From Escherichia sp. E1V33 (GTDB lineage: Bacteria; Pseudomonadota; Gammaproteobacteria; Enterobacterales; Enterobacteriaceae), in assembly GCF_004211955.1 (NCBI RefSeq), contig NZ_RHJI01000013.1, positions 56,280 through 120,279 on the forward strand: 64,000 nucleotides of DNA. The letters are read 5' to 3'. The notes beneath the pieces were generated by a model, which saw only the letters and a program-made list of their open reading frames with translations, did no database searches and was not told where the DNA came from. The first letter of the stretch is position 1, and the number at the start of each line of letters is the position of its first letter. The position numbers and the translations under genes are program-made. This document shows, in pieces, positions 39,816 through 51,296 of this stretch.

Positions 39816-42800
39816 ACATCCTCACACTTTCCCTCGGTCTGGCTGTGATGCCGATGGTCGAGGCGGCGCCAACCGCCCAGCAACAGTTACTGGAGCAGGT
39901 ACGAGTTGGCGAAGCGACTCACCGCGAAGACCTGGTGCAGCAGTCGCTGTATCGTCTGGAACTTATCGATCCGAATAACCCGGACGTCGTTGCTGCCCGC
40001 TTTCGCTCTCTGTTACGGCAGGGTGATGTTGATGGGGCGCAAAAACAACTCGACCGATTGTCGCAATTAGCGCCGAGTTCGAATGCTTACAAATCGTCGC
40101 GGACGACGATGTTACTTTCCACGCCGGATGGTCGTCAGGCATTGCAACAAGCACGATTGCAGGCCACCACCGGACATGCGGAAGAAGCCGTGGCAGGTTA
40201 CAACAAACTGTTCAATGGGGCGCCGCCGGAAGGTGACATTGCCGTCGAGTACTGGAGTACAGTGGCGAAAATTCCGGCCCGCCGTGGCGAAGCGATTAAC
40301 CAGCTAAAACGCATTAATGCTAATACGCCGGGCAATACGGGCCTGCAAAACAATCTGGCGCTATTGCTGTTTAGCAGCGATCGCCGTGACGAAGGTTTTG
40401 CCGTACTGGAACAGATGGCGAAATCGAATGCCGGACGCGAGGGGGCCTCTAAAATCTGGTACGGGCAGATTAAAGACATGCCTGTCAGTGATGCCAGTGT
40501 GTCGGCACTGAAAAAATATCTCTCAGTATTTAGCGATGGCGATAGCGTAGCGGCAGCGCAATCACAACTGGCGGAACAACAAAAACAACTGGCCGATCCC
40601 GCTTTCCGTGCCCGTGCGCAAGGTTTAGCGGCGGTGGACTCTGGCATGGCGGGTAAAGCTATCCCCGAGTTGCAACTGGCGGTGCGTGCTAACCCGAAAG
40701 ACAGTGAAGCGCTAGGGGCGCTGGGCCAGGCGTATTCCCAGAAAGGCGATCGCGCTAATGCGGTGGCTAATCTGGAGAAAGCCCTCGCGCTGGACCCGAA
40801 TAGTAGTAACAACGATAAGTGGAACAGCCTGCTGAAAGTGAACCGTTATTGGCTGGCGATCCAACAGGGCGATGCCGCGCTTAAAGCAAACAATCCTGAT
40901 CAAGCGGAACGGTTATTCCAGCAGGCGCGCAATGTAGATAATACTGACAGCTACGCGGTGTTGGGGCTGGGCGATGTGGCGATGGCGCGCAAAGATTACC
41001 CCGCAGCCGAACGTTATTATCAGCATACGCTGCGCATGGACAGCGGCAATACCAACGCCGTGCGCGGTCTGGCGAATCTCTATCGCCAGCAATCGCCGGA
41101 AAAGGCTGAAGCATTTATTGCCTCGCTCTCTGCCAGCCAGCGGCGCAGCGTTGACGATATTGAACGCAGTCTGCAAAACGACCGTTTGTCACAGCAGGCC
41201 GAAGCGCTGGAAAAACAGGGCAAATGGGCGCAGGCAGCAGAACTTCAGCGGCAACGACTGGCACTGGACCCCGGCAGCGTGTGGATTACTTACCGGCTTT
41301 CACAGGATCTCTGGCAGGCCGGACAACGCAGCCAGGCTGATACTCTCATGCGCAATCTGGCGCAACAGAAGCCGAACGACCCGGAGCAGGTTTACGCTTA
41401 CGGGCTGTACCTCTCAGGTCACGATCAGGACCGGGCGGCACTGGCGCATATCAACAGCCTGCCGCGCGCGCAGTGGAACAGCAATATTCATGAACTGGTG
41501 AACCGACTGCAAAGCGATCAGGTGCTGGAAACAGCCAATCGCCTGCGTGAAAGCGGCAAAGAAGCCGAAGCGGAAGCGATGCTGCGTCAGCAACCGCCTT
41601 CTACGCGCATTGACCTCACCCTGGCCGACTGGGCGCAGCAACGGCGCGATTACACCGCCGCCCGCGCGGCTTATCAGAACGTCCTGACGCGCGAACCAAC
41701 TAACGTCGACGCCATTCTTGGATTGACGGAAGTGGACATTGCTGCTGGCGACAAAGCGGCGGCGCGCAGTCAGCTGGCGAAACTGCCCGCCACCGATAAC
41801 GCCTCTCTGAACACTCAGCGGCGCGTGGCGCTGACGCAGGCGCAGCTTGGCGATACTGCGGCGGCGCAGCAAACCTTTAGTAAAATCATCCCACAAGCAA
41901 AATCCCAGCCACCATCGATGGAAAGCGCGATGACGCTGCGCGACGGCGCAAGGTTTGAAGCACAAACGGGGCAACCGCAGCAGGCGCTGGAAACCTACAA
42001 AGACGCGATGGTCGCATCCGGTGTGACCACGACGCGTCCGCAGGATAACGATACCTTCACTCGTCTTACGCGTAATGATGAAAAAGATGACTGGCTGAAA
42101 CGCGGCGTACGTAGCGATGCGGCGGACCTCTATCGTCAGCAGGATCTTAACGTCACCCTGGAGCATGATTACTGGGGATCGAGCGGTACTGGCGGATACT
42201 CCGATCTAAAAGCGCACACCACCATGTTGCAGGTAGATGCGCCATATGCGGACGGACGAATGTTCTTCCGCAGCGATTTCGTCAATATGAATGTCGGCAG
42301 TTTCTCCACCAACGACGACGGCACATGGGACAACAACTGGGGGACCTGTACGTTACAAGACTGTAGCGGCAATCGCAGTCAGTCGGATTCTGGCGCAAGC
42401 GTGGCGGTCGGCTGGCGAAATGACGTCTGGAGTTGGGATATCGGCACCACGCCGATGGGCTTCAATGTCGTGGACGTGGTCGGCGGCGTCAGTTACAGCG
42501 ACGATATCGGCCCGCTTGGCTACACCGTTAACGCCCATCGTCGACCTATTTCCAGTTCATTACTGGCCTTCGGCGGACAGAAAGACTCCCCGAGCAATAC
42601 CGGGAAAAAATGGGGCGGCGTACGTGCCGATGGTGTGGGGTTAAGCCTGAGCTATGATAAAGGTGAGGCAAATGGCGTCTGGGCATCACTTAGCGGTGAC
42701 CAGTTAACCGGCAAAAATGTCGAGGACAACTGGCGCGTGCGCTGGATGACGGGCTATTACTATAAAGTCATCAACCAGAATAATCGTCGCGTCACTATCG

Positions 42801-43270
42801 GCCTGAACAACATGATCTGGCATTACGACAAAGATCTGAGTGGGTACTCACTTGGGCAGGGCGGCTACTACAGCCCGCAGGAATATCTGTCGTTTGCCAT
42901 ACCGGTGATGTGGCGTGAGCGCACGGAAAACTGGTCATGGGAGCTGGGCGCGTCTGGCTCATGGTCGCACTCGCGCACTAAAACCATGCCGCGTTATCCG
43001 CTGATGAACCTGATTCCGACTGACTGGAAAGAGGACGCCGCTGACCAGACCAACGGCGGCGGCAGCAGCCAGGGCTTTGGCTATACGGCGCGAGCGTTAC
43101 TTGAACGACGCGTCACATCCAACTGGTTTGTCGGCACGGCGATTGATATCCAGCAGGCGAAAGATTACGCGCCAAGCCATTTCCTGCTCTACGTGCGGTA
43201 TTCTGCCGCCGGATGGCAGGGCGATATGGATTTACCGCCACAGCCGCTGATACCTTACGCCGACTGGTAA
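39797..43270 (+). CDS. bcsC: Cellulose export outer-membrane protein BcsC
   Basis: BcsC is a 1157-residue exporter. A signal peptide (about residues 1-23) precedes some eighteen to twenty TPR units (to about residue 780; e.g. [28 protein letters not shown] and [24 protein letters not shown], in parts) spanning the periplasm. The C-terminal 330 residues form a 16-stranded barrel with an extended end, IPYADW. It links BcsB and the peptidoglycan to the outside. The ATG lies inside bcsZ, implying coupled translation. Last gene of bcsRQABZC. Confidence 0.97.
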   Translation: MRKFTLNILTLSLGLAVMPMVEAAPTAQQQLLEQVRVGEATHREDLVQQSLYRLELIDPNNPDVVAARFRSLLRQGDVDGAQKQLDRLSQLAPSSNAYKSSRTTMLLSTPDGRQALQQARLQATTGHAEEAVAGYNKLFNGAPPEGDIAVEYWSTVAKIPARRGEAINQLKRINANTPGNTGLQNNLALLLFSSDRRDEGFAVLEQMAKSNAGREGASKIWYGQIKDMPVSDASVSALKKYLSVFSDGDSVAAAQSQLAEQQKQLADPAFRARAQGLAAVDSGMAGKAIPELQLAVRANPKDSEALGALGQAYSQKGDRANAVANLEKALALDPNSSNNDKWNSLLKVNRYWLAIQQGDAALKANNPDQAERLFQQARNVDNTDSYAVLGLGDVAMARKDYPAAERYYQHTLRMDSGNTNAVRGLANLYRQQSPEKAEAFIASLSASQRRSVDDIERSLQNDRLSQQAEALEKQGKWAQAAELQRQRLALDPGSVWITYRLSQDLWQAGQRSQADTLMRNLAQQKPNDPEQVYAYGLYLSGHDQDRAALAHINSLPRAQWNSNIHELVNRLQSDQVLETANRLRESGKEAEAEAMLRQQPPSTRIDLTLADWAQQRRDYTAARAAYQNVLTREPTNVDAILGLTEVDIAAGDKAAARSQLAKLPATDNASLNTQRRVALTQAQLGDTAAAQQTFSKIIPQAKSQPPSMESAMTLRDGARFEAQTGQPQQALETYKDAMVASGVTTTRPQDNDTFTRLTRNDEKDDWLKRGVRSDAADLYRQQDLNVTLEHDYWGSSGTGGYSDLKAHTTMLQVDAPYADGRMFFRSDFVNMNVGSFSTNDDGTWDNNWGTCTLQDCSGNRSQSDSGASVAVGWRNDVWSWDIGTTPMGFNVVDVVGGVSYSDDIGPLGYTVNAHRRPISSSLLAFGGQKDSPSNTGKKWGGVRADGVGLSLSYDKGEANGVWASLSGDQLTGKNVEDNWRVRWMTGYYYKVINQNNRRVTIGLNNMIWHYDKDLSGYSLGQGGYYSPQEYLSFAIPVMWRERTENWSWELGASGSWSHSRTKTMPRYPLMNLIPTDWKEDAADQTNGGGSSQGFGYTARALLERRVTSNWFVGTAIDIQQAKDYAPSHFLLYVRYSAAGWQGDMDLPPQPLIPYADW

Positions 43271-43352
43271 GTTTTCAGATAGCGCCTCTCTTAATGCCGC
43301 TGCGATCGGGTATACTCGGGCGGCAGTCTGGGATTTCCGGGGGAGAGATAAT

Positions 43353-45341
43353 TTGCGCGTTAGTCGTTCGTTAACAATCAAGCAGATGGCAATGGTGGCG
43401 GCCGTTGTCCTGGTGTTTGTCTTTGTTTTTTGCACCGTTTTGCTGTTCCACCTGGTACAGCAGAATCGCTATAACACGGCTACGCAACTGGAAAGCATTG
43501 CTCGTTCTGTCCGCGAACCTTTATCCTCCGCCATTCTCAAGGGGGATATTCCCCAGGCGGAGGCCATTCTCTCCAGCATCAAACCTGCGGGCGTGGTCAG
43601 CCGCGCAGATGTGGTGCTGCCTAACCAGTTCCAGGCGCTGCGTAAAAGTTTTATTCCTGAACGCCCGGTGCCGGTAATGGTTACCCGACTGCTCGAACTA
43701 CCGGTGCAAATCTCGCTGGGTGTCTACTCTCTGGAGCGCCCGGCAAACCCACAACCGATTGCTTATCTGGTGTTACAGGCGGATTCCTTCCGCATGTACA
43801 AGTTCGTGATAAGTACGCTCTCCACGTTAGTGACCATTTACTTACTTTTGTCACTCATCCTGACAGTGGCGATTAGCTGGTGTATTAATCGGCTGATTTT
43901 GCACCCTTTACGTAATATCGCCCGTGAGCTTAACGCCATTCCGCCGCAGGAGATTGTCGGCCATCAGCTGGCGTTGCCGCGTCTGCACCAGGACGATGAA
44001 ATAGGCATGCTGGTGCGCAGTTATAACCTTAACCAGCAACTGTTGCAGCGCCATTATGAAGAGCAGATCGAAAACGCGATGCGCTTCCCAGTGTCGGACT
44101 TGCCAAACAAAGCCTTGCTGATGGAGATGCTGGAGCAGGTGGTGACGCGTAAACAGACTACTGCGCTGATGATTATCACCTGCGAAACACTGCGTGACAC
44201 CGCCGGTGTGCTGAAAGAGGCGCAGCGGGAAATCCTGCTACTGACGCTGGTGGAAAAACTCAAGTCGGTGCTGTCGCCGCGCATGGTTCTCGCGCAGGTC
44301 AGTGGCTATGACTTCGCTGTTATCGCCAACGGTGTTCAGGAACCGTGGCACGCTATTACTTTAGGTCAGCAAGTGCTTACTATCATGAGCGAGCGTTTGC
44401 CGATTGATCGCATTCAACTGCGCCCACACTGTAGCATCGGTGTGGCGATGTTCTATGGCGATATCACCGCCGAACAACTTTATGGTCGTGCTATTTCTGC
44501 GGCGTTTACTGCTCGTCATAAAGGGAAGAATCAGATTCAGTTCTATGATCCGCAGCAGATGGAAGCCGCTCAACAGCGGCTGACAGAAGAGAGCGATATC
44601 CTTAATGCGCTTGAAAATCATAAATTTGCGATTTGGTTACAACCTCAAGTCGAGATAACCAGCGGCAAATTAGTCAGCGCGGAAGTGTTATTGCGTATCC
44701 AGCAACCGGATGGAAGTTGGGACCTACCGGATGGGTTAATTGATCGTATTGAGTCTTGTGGACTGATGGTTACCGTCGGTCACTGGGTGCTGGAAGAGTC
44801 ATGCCGACTGCTTGCCGCCTGGCAGGAGCACGACATTATGCTGCCATTATCGGTGAACATCTCAGCCCTGCAACTGATGCACCCGAATATGGTGACGGAT
44901 ATGCTGGAACTGCTAACGCGCTATCGTATCCAGCCAGGAACGCTGATTCTGGAAGTGACAGAAAGCCGACGCATGGATGACCCTCACGCGGCGGTGGCAA
45001 TCCTTCGTCCGCTGCGCAACGCCGGAGTACAGGTGGCGCTGGATGATTTCGGTATGGGCTATTCAGGGCTGCGTCAGTTGCAGCATATGAAATCTCTCCC
45101 GGTGGACGTTTTGAAAATTGACAAAATGTTCGTTGATGGTTTGCCGGAAGATAGCAGCATGATTGCCGCGATTATCATGCTGGCGAAAAGCCTGAATCTG
45201 CAAATCATTGCCGAAGGCGTGGAGACAGAAGGGCAACGCGACTGGCTGGCAAAAGCGGGCGTTGGTATTGCCCAGGGCTTCCTTTTTGCTCGTCCACTTC
45301 CTGTTGAAATCTTCGAAGAGAGTTACCTGGAAGATAAATAG
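43353..45341 (+). CDS. pdeK: HAMP-GGDEF-EAL protein PdeK
   Basis: PdeK (YhjK) is a 662-residue inner-membrane c-di-GMP phosphodiesterase-type protein. Two helices (about residues 11-33 and 152-178) flank a periplasmic sensor; a HAMP domain follows (about 180-230). The GGDEF domain is degenerate, with no GG[DE]EF motif. The EAL domain keeps [30 protein letters not shown] and AEGVETEGQ. The start is TTG at 43353 after GGGGAGAG. Its position directly after bcsC suggests local control of c-di-GMP at the synthase; this is inference. Confidence 0.94.
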   Translation: MRVSRSLTIKQMAMVAAVVLVFVFVFCTVLLFHLVQQNRYNTATQLESIARSVREPLSSAILKGDIPQAEAILSSIKPAGVVSRADVVLPNQFQALRKSFIPERPVPVMVTRLLELPVQISLGVYSLERPANPQPIAYLVLQADSFRMYKFVISTLSTLVTIYLLLSLILTVAISWCINRLILHPLRNIARELNAIPPQEIVGHQLALPRLHQDDEIGMLVRSYNLNQQLLQRHYEEQIENAMRFPVSDLPNKALLMEMLEQVVTRKQTTALMIITCETLRDTAGVLKEAQREILLLTLVEKLKSVLSPRMVLAQVSGYDFAVIANGVQEPWHAITLGQQVLTIMSERLPIDRIQLRPHCSIGVAMFYGDITAEQLYGRAISAAFTARHKGKNQIQFYDPQQMEAAQQRLTEESDILNALENHKFAIWLQPQVEITSGKLVSAEVLLRIQQPDGSWDLPDGLIDRIESCGLMVTVGHWVLEESCRLLAAWQEHDIMLPLSVNISALQLMHPNMVTDMLELLTRYRIQPGTLILEVTESRRMDDPHAAVAILRPLRNAGVQVALDDFGMGYSGLRQLQHMKSLPVDVLKIDKMFVDGLPEDSSMIAAIIMLAKSLNLQIIAEGVETEGQRDWLAKAGVGIAQGFLFARPLPVEIFEESYLEDK

Positions 45342-45381
45342 CTACCCCATACTGATTACAAAACTTTAAAAAGTGCTGGTT

Positions 45382-45399
45382 TGTGCGAGCCAGCTCAAA
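45382..45399 (+). promoter_or_regulatory. Candidate CRP site upstream of dctA
   Basis: TGTGCGAGCCAGCTCAAA is a partial match to the CRP consensus TGTGA-N6-TCACA, 125-142 bases before the dctA start. dctA is known to be activated by CRP and DcuR; the site is a sequence match only. Confidence 0.5.
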
Positions 45400-45487
45400 C
45401 TTTTTAACCTTTTTGTTTCAATTATGATCCAGGTACATTTCTGTGATGTTGTCTGGGTGTTATTTTAAGGCCGCAGGTACCCCATAA

Positions 45488-46810
<1,323 letters not shown>

Positions 46811-46824
46811 TCTCACCACTTATG

Positions 46825-46855
46825 CCCGCACTCCCTTCCCCGAGTGCGGGTGTTT
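46825..46855 (+). terminator. Terminator of dctA
   Basis: CCCGCACTC-CCTTCCCC-GAGTGCGGG stem followed by TGTTT, 15 bases after the stop. Confidence 0.85.
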
Positions 46856-47029
46856 GCGCATAATTGGCCCCTGTGCCTGAACTTACCACCTGGGTGAGTT
46901 CAGGTTTATTTCACTTCTTCCGTGACATTTTCATATTCTTGCGGTCTAACACGAAGTGTTTTTAATGTCATTTAGACTGACCGACAACGGGCAGTTTTTT
47001 ATTACCAGGATAGTTGATCAGGGGTTCAC

Positions 47030-48526
47030 ATGCAGGGCACAAAAATTCGACTTTTAGCGGGCGGTTTGCTGATGATGGCCACTGCTGGCTATGTGCAGGC
47101 AGATGCGCTCCAGCCTGATCCAGCATGGCAACAGGGGACGCTCTCCAACGGTTTACAGTGGCAAGTGCTAACCACGCCCCAGCGTCCCAGCGATCGTGTT
47201 GAAATTCGCCTGCTGGTTAATACCGGTTCGCTCGCCGAAAGTACACAACAGAGCGGTTACAGTCATGCTATTCCCCGCATTGCGCTGACACAAAGCGGTG
47301 GCCTTGAAGCAGCGCAGGCGCGTTCATTGTGGCAACAGGGTATCGACCCTAAGCGTCCGATGCCGCCGGTAATCGTCTCTTATGACACCACGCTGTTTAA
47401 TCTTAGTTTGCCAAATAATCGCAACGACTTGCTGAAAGAGGCGCTCTCTTATCTGGCAAATGCCAGTGGCAAACTGACCATCACGCCAGAAACCATCAAC
47501 CATGCGCTGCAAAGTCAGGATATGGTGGCAACCTGGCCTGCCGATACTAAAGAGGGCTGGTGGCGTTATCGTCTGAAAGGATCAACCTTGTTAGGTCACG
47601 ATCCTGCCGATCCGCTGAAACAACCCGTTGAAGCGGAAAAGATTAAAGATTTCTACCAGAAATGGTACACCCCGGATGCAATGACGCTGCTGGTGGTGGG
47701 GAACGTTGATGCGCGTTCGGTTGTCGACCAAATCAACAAAACGTTTGGCGAACTGAAAGGCAAACGTGAAACACCGGCTCCGGTGCCGACGCTTTCTCCG
47801 CTGCGTGCGGAAGCGGTGAGTATAATGACCGACGCGGTGCGTCAGGACCGGTTATCCATCATGTGGGATACGCCGTGGCAGCCGATTCGTGAATCAGCCG
47901 CACTGCTGCGCTACTGGCGCGCGGACCTGGCCCGTGAGGCGCTGTTCTGGCACGTTCAGCAAGCATTAAGCGCCAATAACAGCAAAGACATCGGTCTTGG
48001 ATTTGACTGTCGTGTGCTGTATCTGCGTGCGCAATGCGCCATTAACATTGAGTCGCCAAACGACAAACTGAACAGCAACCTTAATCTGGTGGCGCGTGAA
48101 CTGGCGAAGGTTCGCGATAAAGGCCTGCCGGAAGAGGAGTTCAATGCGTTAGTGGCGCAAAAGAAACTGGAGCTGCAGAAACTGTTTGCCGCCTATGCGC
48201 GAGCTGATACCGATATTCTGATGGGCCAGCGGATGCGTTCGTTGCAAAATCAGGTCGTCGATATCGCGCCGGAGCAATATCAGAAACTGCGCCAGGATTT
48301 CCTTAACAGCCTGACGGTGGAGATGTTAAATCAGGATCTGCGTCAGCAACTGTCGAACGACATGGCGTTAATTCTGTTGCAGCCGAAAGGTGAGCCGGAA
48401 TTTAACATGAAAGAGTTGCAGGCCGCATGGGATCAAATCATGGCCCCATCGACTGCGGCTGTGACGACATCCGTAGCCACGGATGACGTCCATCCTGAAG
48501 TTTCGGATATTCCACCCGCGCAGTAA
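47030..48526 (+). CDS. yhjJ: Inactive M16-type zinc-protease homologue YhjJ
   Basis: YhjJ is a 498-residue periplasmic protein with a signal peptide ending VQA (about residue 24). It has the two-domain fold of M16 peptidases (pitrilysin family). In active members a HxxEH motif binds zinc; here the corresponding site reads SHAIPRIALTQSGG with His79 followed by Pro and Arg in place of Glu and His. It is thus probably catalytically dead, and may act as a scaffold or binding protein. GGGG before the ATG. Function unknown. Confidence 0.92.
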   Translation: MQGTKIRLLAGGLLMMATAGYVQADALQPDPAWQQGTLSNGLQWQVLTTPQRPSDRVEIRLLVNTGSLAESTQQSGYSHAIPRIALTQSGGLEAAQARSLWQQGIDPKRPMPPVIVSYDTTLFNLSLPNNRNDLLKEALSYLANASGKLTITPETINHALQSQDMVATWPADTKEGWWRYRLKGSTLLGHDPADPLKQPVEAEKIKDFYQKWYTPDAMTLLVVGNVDARSVVDQINKTFGELKGKRETPAPVPTLSPLRAEAVSIMTDAVRQDRLSIMWDTPWQPIRESAALLRYWRADLAREALFWHVQQALSANNSKDIGLGFDCRVLYLRAQCAINIESPNDKLNSNLNLVARELAKVRDKGLPEEEFNALVAQKKLELQKLFAAYARADTDILMGQRMRSLQNQVVDIAPEQYQKLRQDFLNSLTVEMLNQDLRQQLSNDMALILLQPKGEPEFNMKELQAAWDQIMAPSTAAVTTSVATDDVHPEVSDIPPAQ

Positions 48527-48533
48527 TAAATAA

Positions 48534-48562
48534 CCCGGCAGCGTTTTTTCTACGCTGCCGGG
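48534..48562 (+). repeat. Inverted repeat after yhjJ
   Basis: CCCGGCAGCGT-TTTTTCT-ACGCTGCCGGG, a perfect 11-bp stem. The T-run is in the loop instead of after the stem. It may still terminate or protect yhjJ mRNA. Confidence 0.75.
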
Positions 48563-48745
48563 ATTAACGGTAATGAATAAGTTACCGTTATATACCCGCT
48601 GATATTTTTCCTGGCACGGCGGTAGCGTGCAGATAATCCTTCATTATTAAAATAAGCTTACCGTAGAGTGGGTTTAATTATTGCTGTGGCTTATATAAAG
48701 GAAAGGAAGTTACTTTTTGAACGTAACATACTGAAAGGAATGTAA

Positions 48746-49276
48746 ATGCGCTACAAAGCCATACTATTCTTGCTAATAATCGTACTCTGCTTAACTGGCC
48801 TCTATTCCTGTAACAAAAACTTCCTCTTATTCTGGAATGCGAATAACATTTATGTCGATACAAAAGACAGTATCAGTAAAGAAAAAATAAAAATAGAATT
48901 TGGTGTTAGTGTAAACACGATCAACCGAGAAACGGATGCCGAATTATTTGCTGACAGAGATAAGTATTCTGTTCTCTTCGAGGGTAACGTAAAAAACAAG
49001 ATGGTAAATGGGTACGGGGAAAATGATTTTTTGATTACCTATGACGAACGGTGCTATTTGTCATTTCGTCAATTTAAAACTAACCGTCGACACCAGCATG
49101 ACTATTATTTTAACTTTTTTAACAACAATGGCGATATTTTCGTCACAGTTGAAATCAAAGGCGAGAATCCGCTTAAATTTACGCGTAGTTTGAATGATAT
49201 GCGTCAGCAGTTTTCACCAGTCCGAAAGGGTAGCCCTTCTCACTTCTGCAAGGTTATTTCTTCAGATCCTTCTTAA
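48746..49276 (+). CDS. Small AT-rich exported or lipid-anchored protein, unknown
   Basis: I do not recognise this 176-residue protein. It begins with a hydrophobic segment (residues 5-20, AILFLLIIVLCLTGLY) followed by SCNKN, which could be a weak lipobox with Cys22, or a plain membrane anchor. The rest is rich in Lys, Asn and Asp with alternating strands (DFLITYDERCYLSFRQF, YYFNFFNNNGDIFVTVEI), suggesting a beta-rich periplasmic domain. AAAGGAAT lies before the ATG. Base composition is clearly more AT-rich than the neighbours, a sign of transfer. Its final 23 bases overlap the end of the opposite gene. Confidence 0.8.
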   Translation: MRYKAILFLLIIVLCLTGLYSCNKNFLLFWNANNIYVDTKDSISKEKIKIEFGVSVNTINRETDAELFADRDKYSVLFEGNVKNKMVNGYGENDFLITYDERCYLSFRQFKTNRRHQHDYYFNFFNNNGDIFVTVEIKGENPLKFTRSLNDMRQQFSPVRKGSPSHFCKVISSDPS

Positions 49277-51296
49277 ACACTGGTTCCGGACAATCACGAC
49301 CAAAATGCGCAGCCCAGTCAAAAGCTTTACCGTTTTTTACGTAGCGTTGATAAATTAATGCACCGGTTTCTGGATCAAGATATCTGACCCAACTTGCAGC
49401 ATGGCATAACACGGCAGCCCATGCCTGGGTTTTAGGGTGAAGTAAATCGGCAGATTGTCCGGCCCATTCCGCAGCCTGCCAGCGATAATGCAAAAAATGA
49501 TCATCAGCGGTGGGGATTGCGTGGCGAATACGTTGTTTTTCTTTACGACTTATCCAGTAATCGTTATTGCTGTATTCAAAAGGTTCTGAATACTGCCCAC
49601 TGGAAATGGCATAATCGGGATACATTTCATAAGCCACCAATTCGATACCACTGAAACGCAAAAGTCGCGCAGCTTCATATTGCGCCTGCGCGCGTTGCTT
49701 ATCAGGGATATTTTTATTTTTTGCTATCGCCATTAAATCAGCCAGTTTTTGTGCGGCCTGGCGATAATTGGGAATATCAAACCAATTGATGGCCTGCTGG
49801 TACTGGCCATGACGAATTAATCGTCTCCCTAATAGTGCTCGTAATTTAACATCTGTTGGAATGATATCTGGCGAAATATAATAACCGTAACTGCTATTGT
49901 TTAAATCTACAGGTTTTAAAGGGTGCTGAGGTACCGGTACGTTTTTTTCAACAAACGCCTGTAACTCCGACAAGGTCAAAACGTTTTCTGCCACCCAGGC
50001 TAAATCGGCCCAATAGAGATCTTTGGCCTGGTAAAACAATGCGGTCGCCTGAAGATAATCATCGCGTTTTAATGCCAAAATCGCTTGCTCACTGGCAATA
50101 CGGCAAGAGGGGACGGTAACTTTATCGGCATGGTAATAAGGGCTTTGCGGGTCCATACTTCCCCAGACTTCATCGGCAGGGAACTGCGGGGCTGCGCGAG
50201 CATAGTGACGCGTTGCCAGTGGAATATCTCCGGCTCGTAATGCCAGTTTTGCTTTTAACCATTCGCTTAAGCCACTTTCTGGCGCATCCTGCAATAGCAT
50301 TTGTGCTAACGAATAATTTCCTGCCCGATACGCCAGCGCTGCAAGTCGATCGCTATAACTAAACCCTTTCACTCTGTGTTGACTTAGCAACTTAATTAAA
50401 CGGTCGCGATGCGTTGGACAGGTATAATCTACAAGGTCTTTAGTACAGGCTTCGCTGTCATATCCCCAGTCTTGACGAATAAAGAGCTCTGCGATTACCA
50501 GTTGCTGTACCAGCGGATCATCAATAACCGACTCCAGCAGTGGTAAGTTTTTCTCCCTGGTTATATACAGCGAAATCATCCGCAGCGAAGTTTTCCCGGT
50601 GGGCGAACCCTGGGCCGCTTGCCGGGCATAAATTTTTACTGCTGCAGCGACATCACCTTTTCTCAGATAATAATGCCCAATCTGACCGAGACTGGCGAGA
50701 GAGAGCAGTTCAGGATCGGCTTCTCCACTACGGACTTCTTCAATGATTTGCTGATAACGCTGTATGGCCTGCTCAGCAAGTACCTGATTAAATCCGCCTT
50801 TATTGATTATAAGATCGAGATTGTCATCAGTGGCATCAAATCCCCCCCTTGCCAGACTATATAGCGCAGCCAGTCGCCATTCTCCTTGCTCTGTTTTCGG
50901 CAAGGCTAATAATTGCTGAAAGTAAGGGCTATCGTATTTTCCCTGATGAAAATCCTTAGCTCCTGAATAATAAAGCCTCTGCGCATTAGATAATGGTTGC
51001 TGCAATTTTTGCTCGATTTCCAGTGACCGATTTTGTACAGGAGGTTCAGCATCATCATCTGTATTTGTCTGTGTTGCCTCATCGGGCGTATTTTCATGCC
51101 ATATTGGTAAACCAGGATCGCGATTAGCCAACAGTTGTACTTCAAAGACAAAACTGCCATTTGGCATTTCCAGCATTGCGCTATTGCGGTCAGTTAACAG
51201 ATGATTAGGAATAAATGGTCCACAGGCATTAACGTTGGCGCTAATTAGCGAGAGAAATACAACAACGGAAAGCCGCGATATTTTAGGGGATAACAT
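49254..51296 (-). CDS. Exported helical-repeat protein, unknown, coupled to DUF3142 gene
   Basis: This 680-residue protein has a signal peptide (about residues 1-24, SVVVFLSLISANVNA) followed at once by CGPFIPNHLL. The Cys could be lipid-modified (VNAC) or be an ordinary residue. After an acidic linker (TQTNTDDDAEPP, about 75-90) come helix-pair repeats resembling TPR/Sel1 units (YLRKGDVAAAVKIYARQAA; AGNYSLAQMLLQD; RAGDIPLATRHYARAA) through to about 600. The C-terminus has further Trp and Cys (WVRYLDPETG, GRDCPEP). The ATG at 51296 has GGAGAG upstream and overlaps the preceding gene by 14 bases. I know no function; a periplasmic binding or scaffold role is a guess. Confidence 0.88.
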   Translation of the reverse strand: MLSPKISRLSVVVFLSLISANVNACGPFIPNHLLTDRNSAMLEMPNGSFVFEVQLLANRDPGLPIWHENTPDEATQTNTDDDAEPPVQNRSLEIEQKLQQPLSNAQRLYYSGAKDFHQGKYDSPYFQQLLALPKTEQGEWRLAALYSLARGGFDATDDNLDLIINKGGFNQVLAEQAIQRYQQIIEEVRSGEADPELLSLASLGQIGHYYLRKGDVAAAVKIYARQAAQGSPTGKTSLRMISLYITREKNLPLLESVIDDPLVQQLVIAELFIRQDWGYDSEACTKDLVDYTCPTHRDRLIKLLSQHRVKGFSYSDRLAALAYRAGNYSLAQMLLQDAPESGLSEWLKAKLALRAGDIPLATRHYARAAPQFPADEVWGSMDPQSPYYHADKVTVPSCRIASEQAILALKRDDYLQATALFYQAKDLYWADLAWVAENVLTLSELQAFVEKNVPVPQHPLKPVDLNNSSYGYYISPDIIPTDVKLRALLGRRLIRHGQYQQAINWFDIPNYRQAAQKLADLMAIAKNKNIPDKQRAQAQYEAARLLRFSGIELVAYEMYPDYAISSGQYSEPFEYSNNDYWISRKEKQRIRHAIPTADDHFLHYRWQAAEWAGQSADLLHPKTQAWAAVLCHAASWVRYLDPETGALIYQRYVKNGKAFDWAAHFGRDCPEPVFKKDLKK

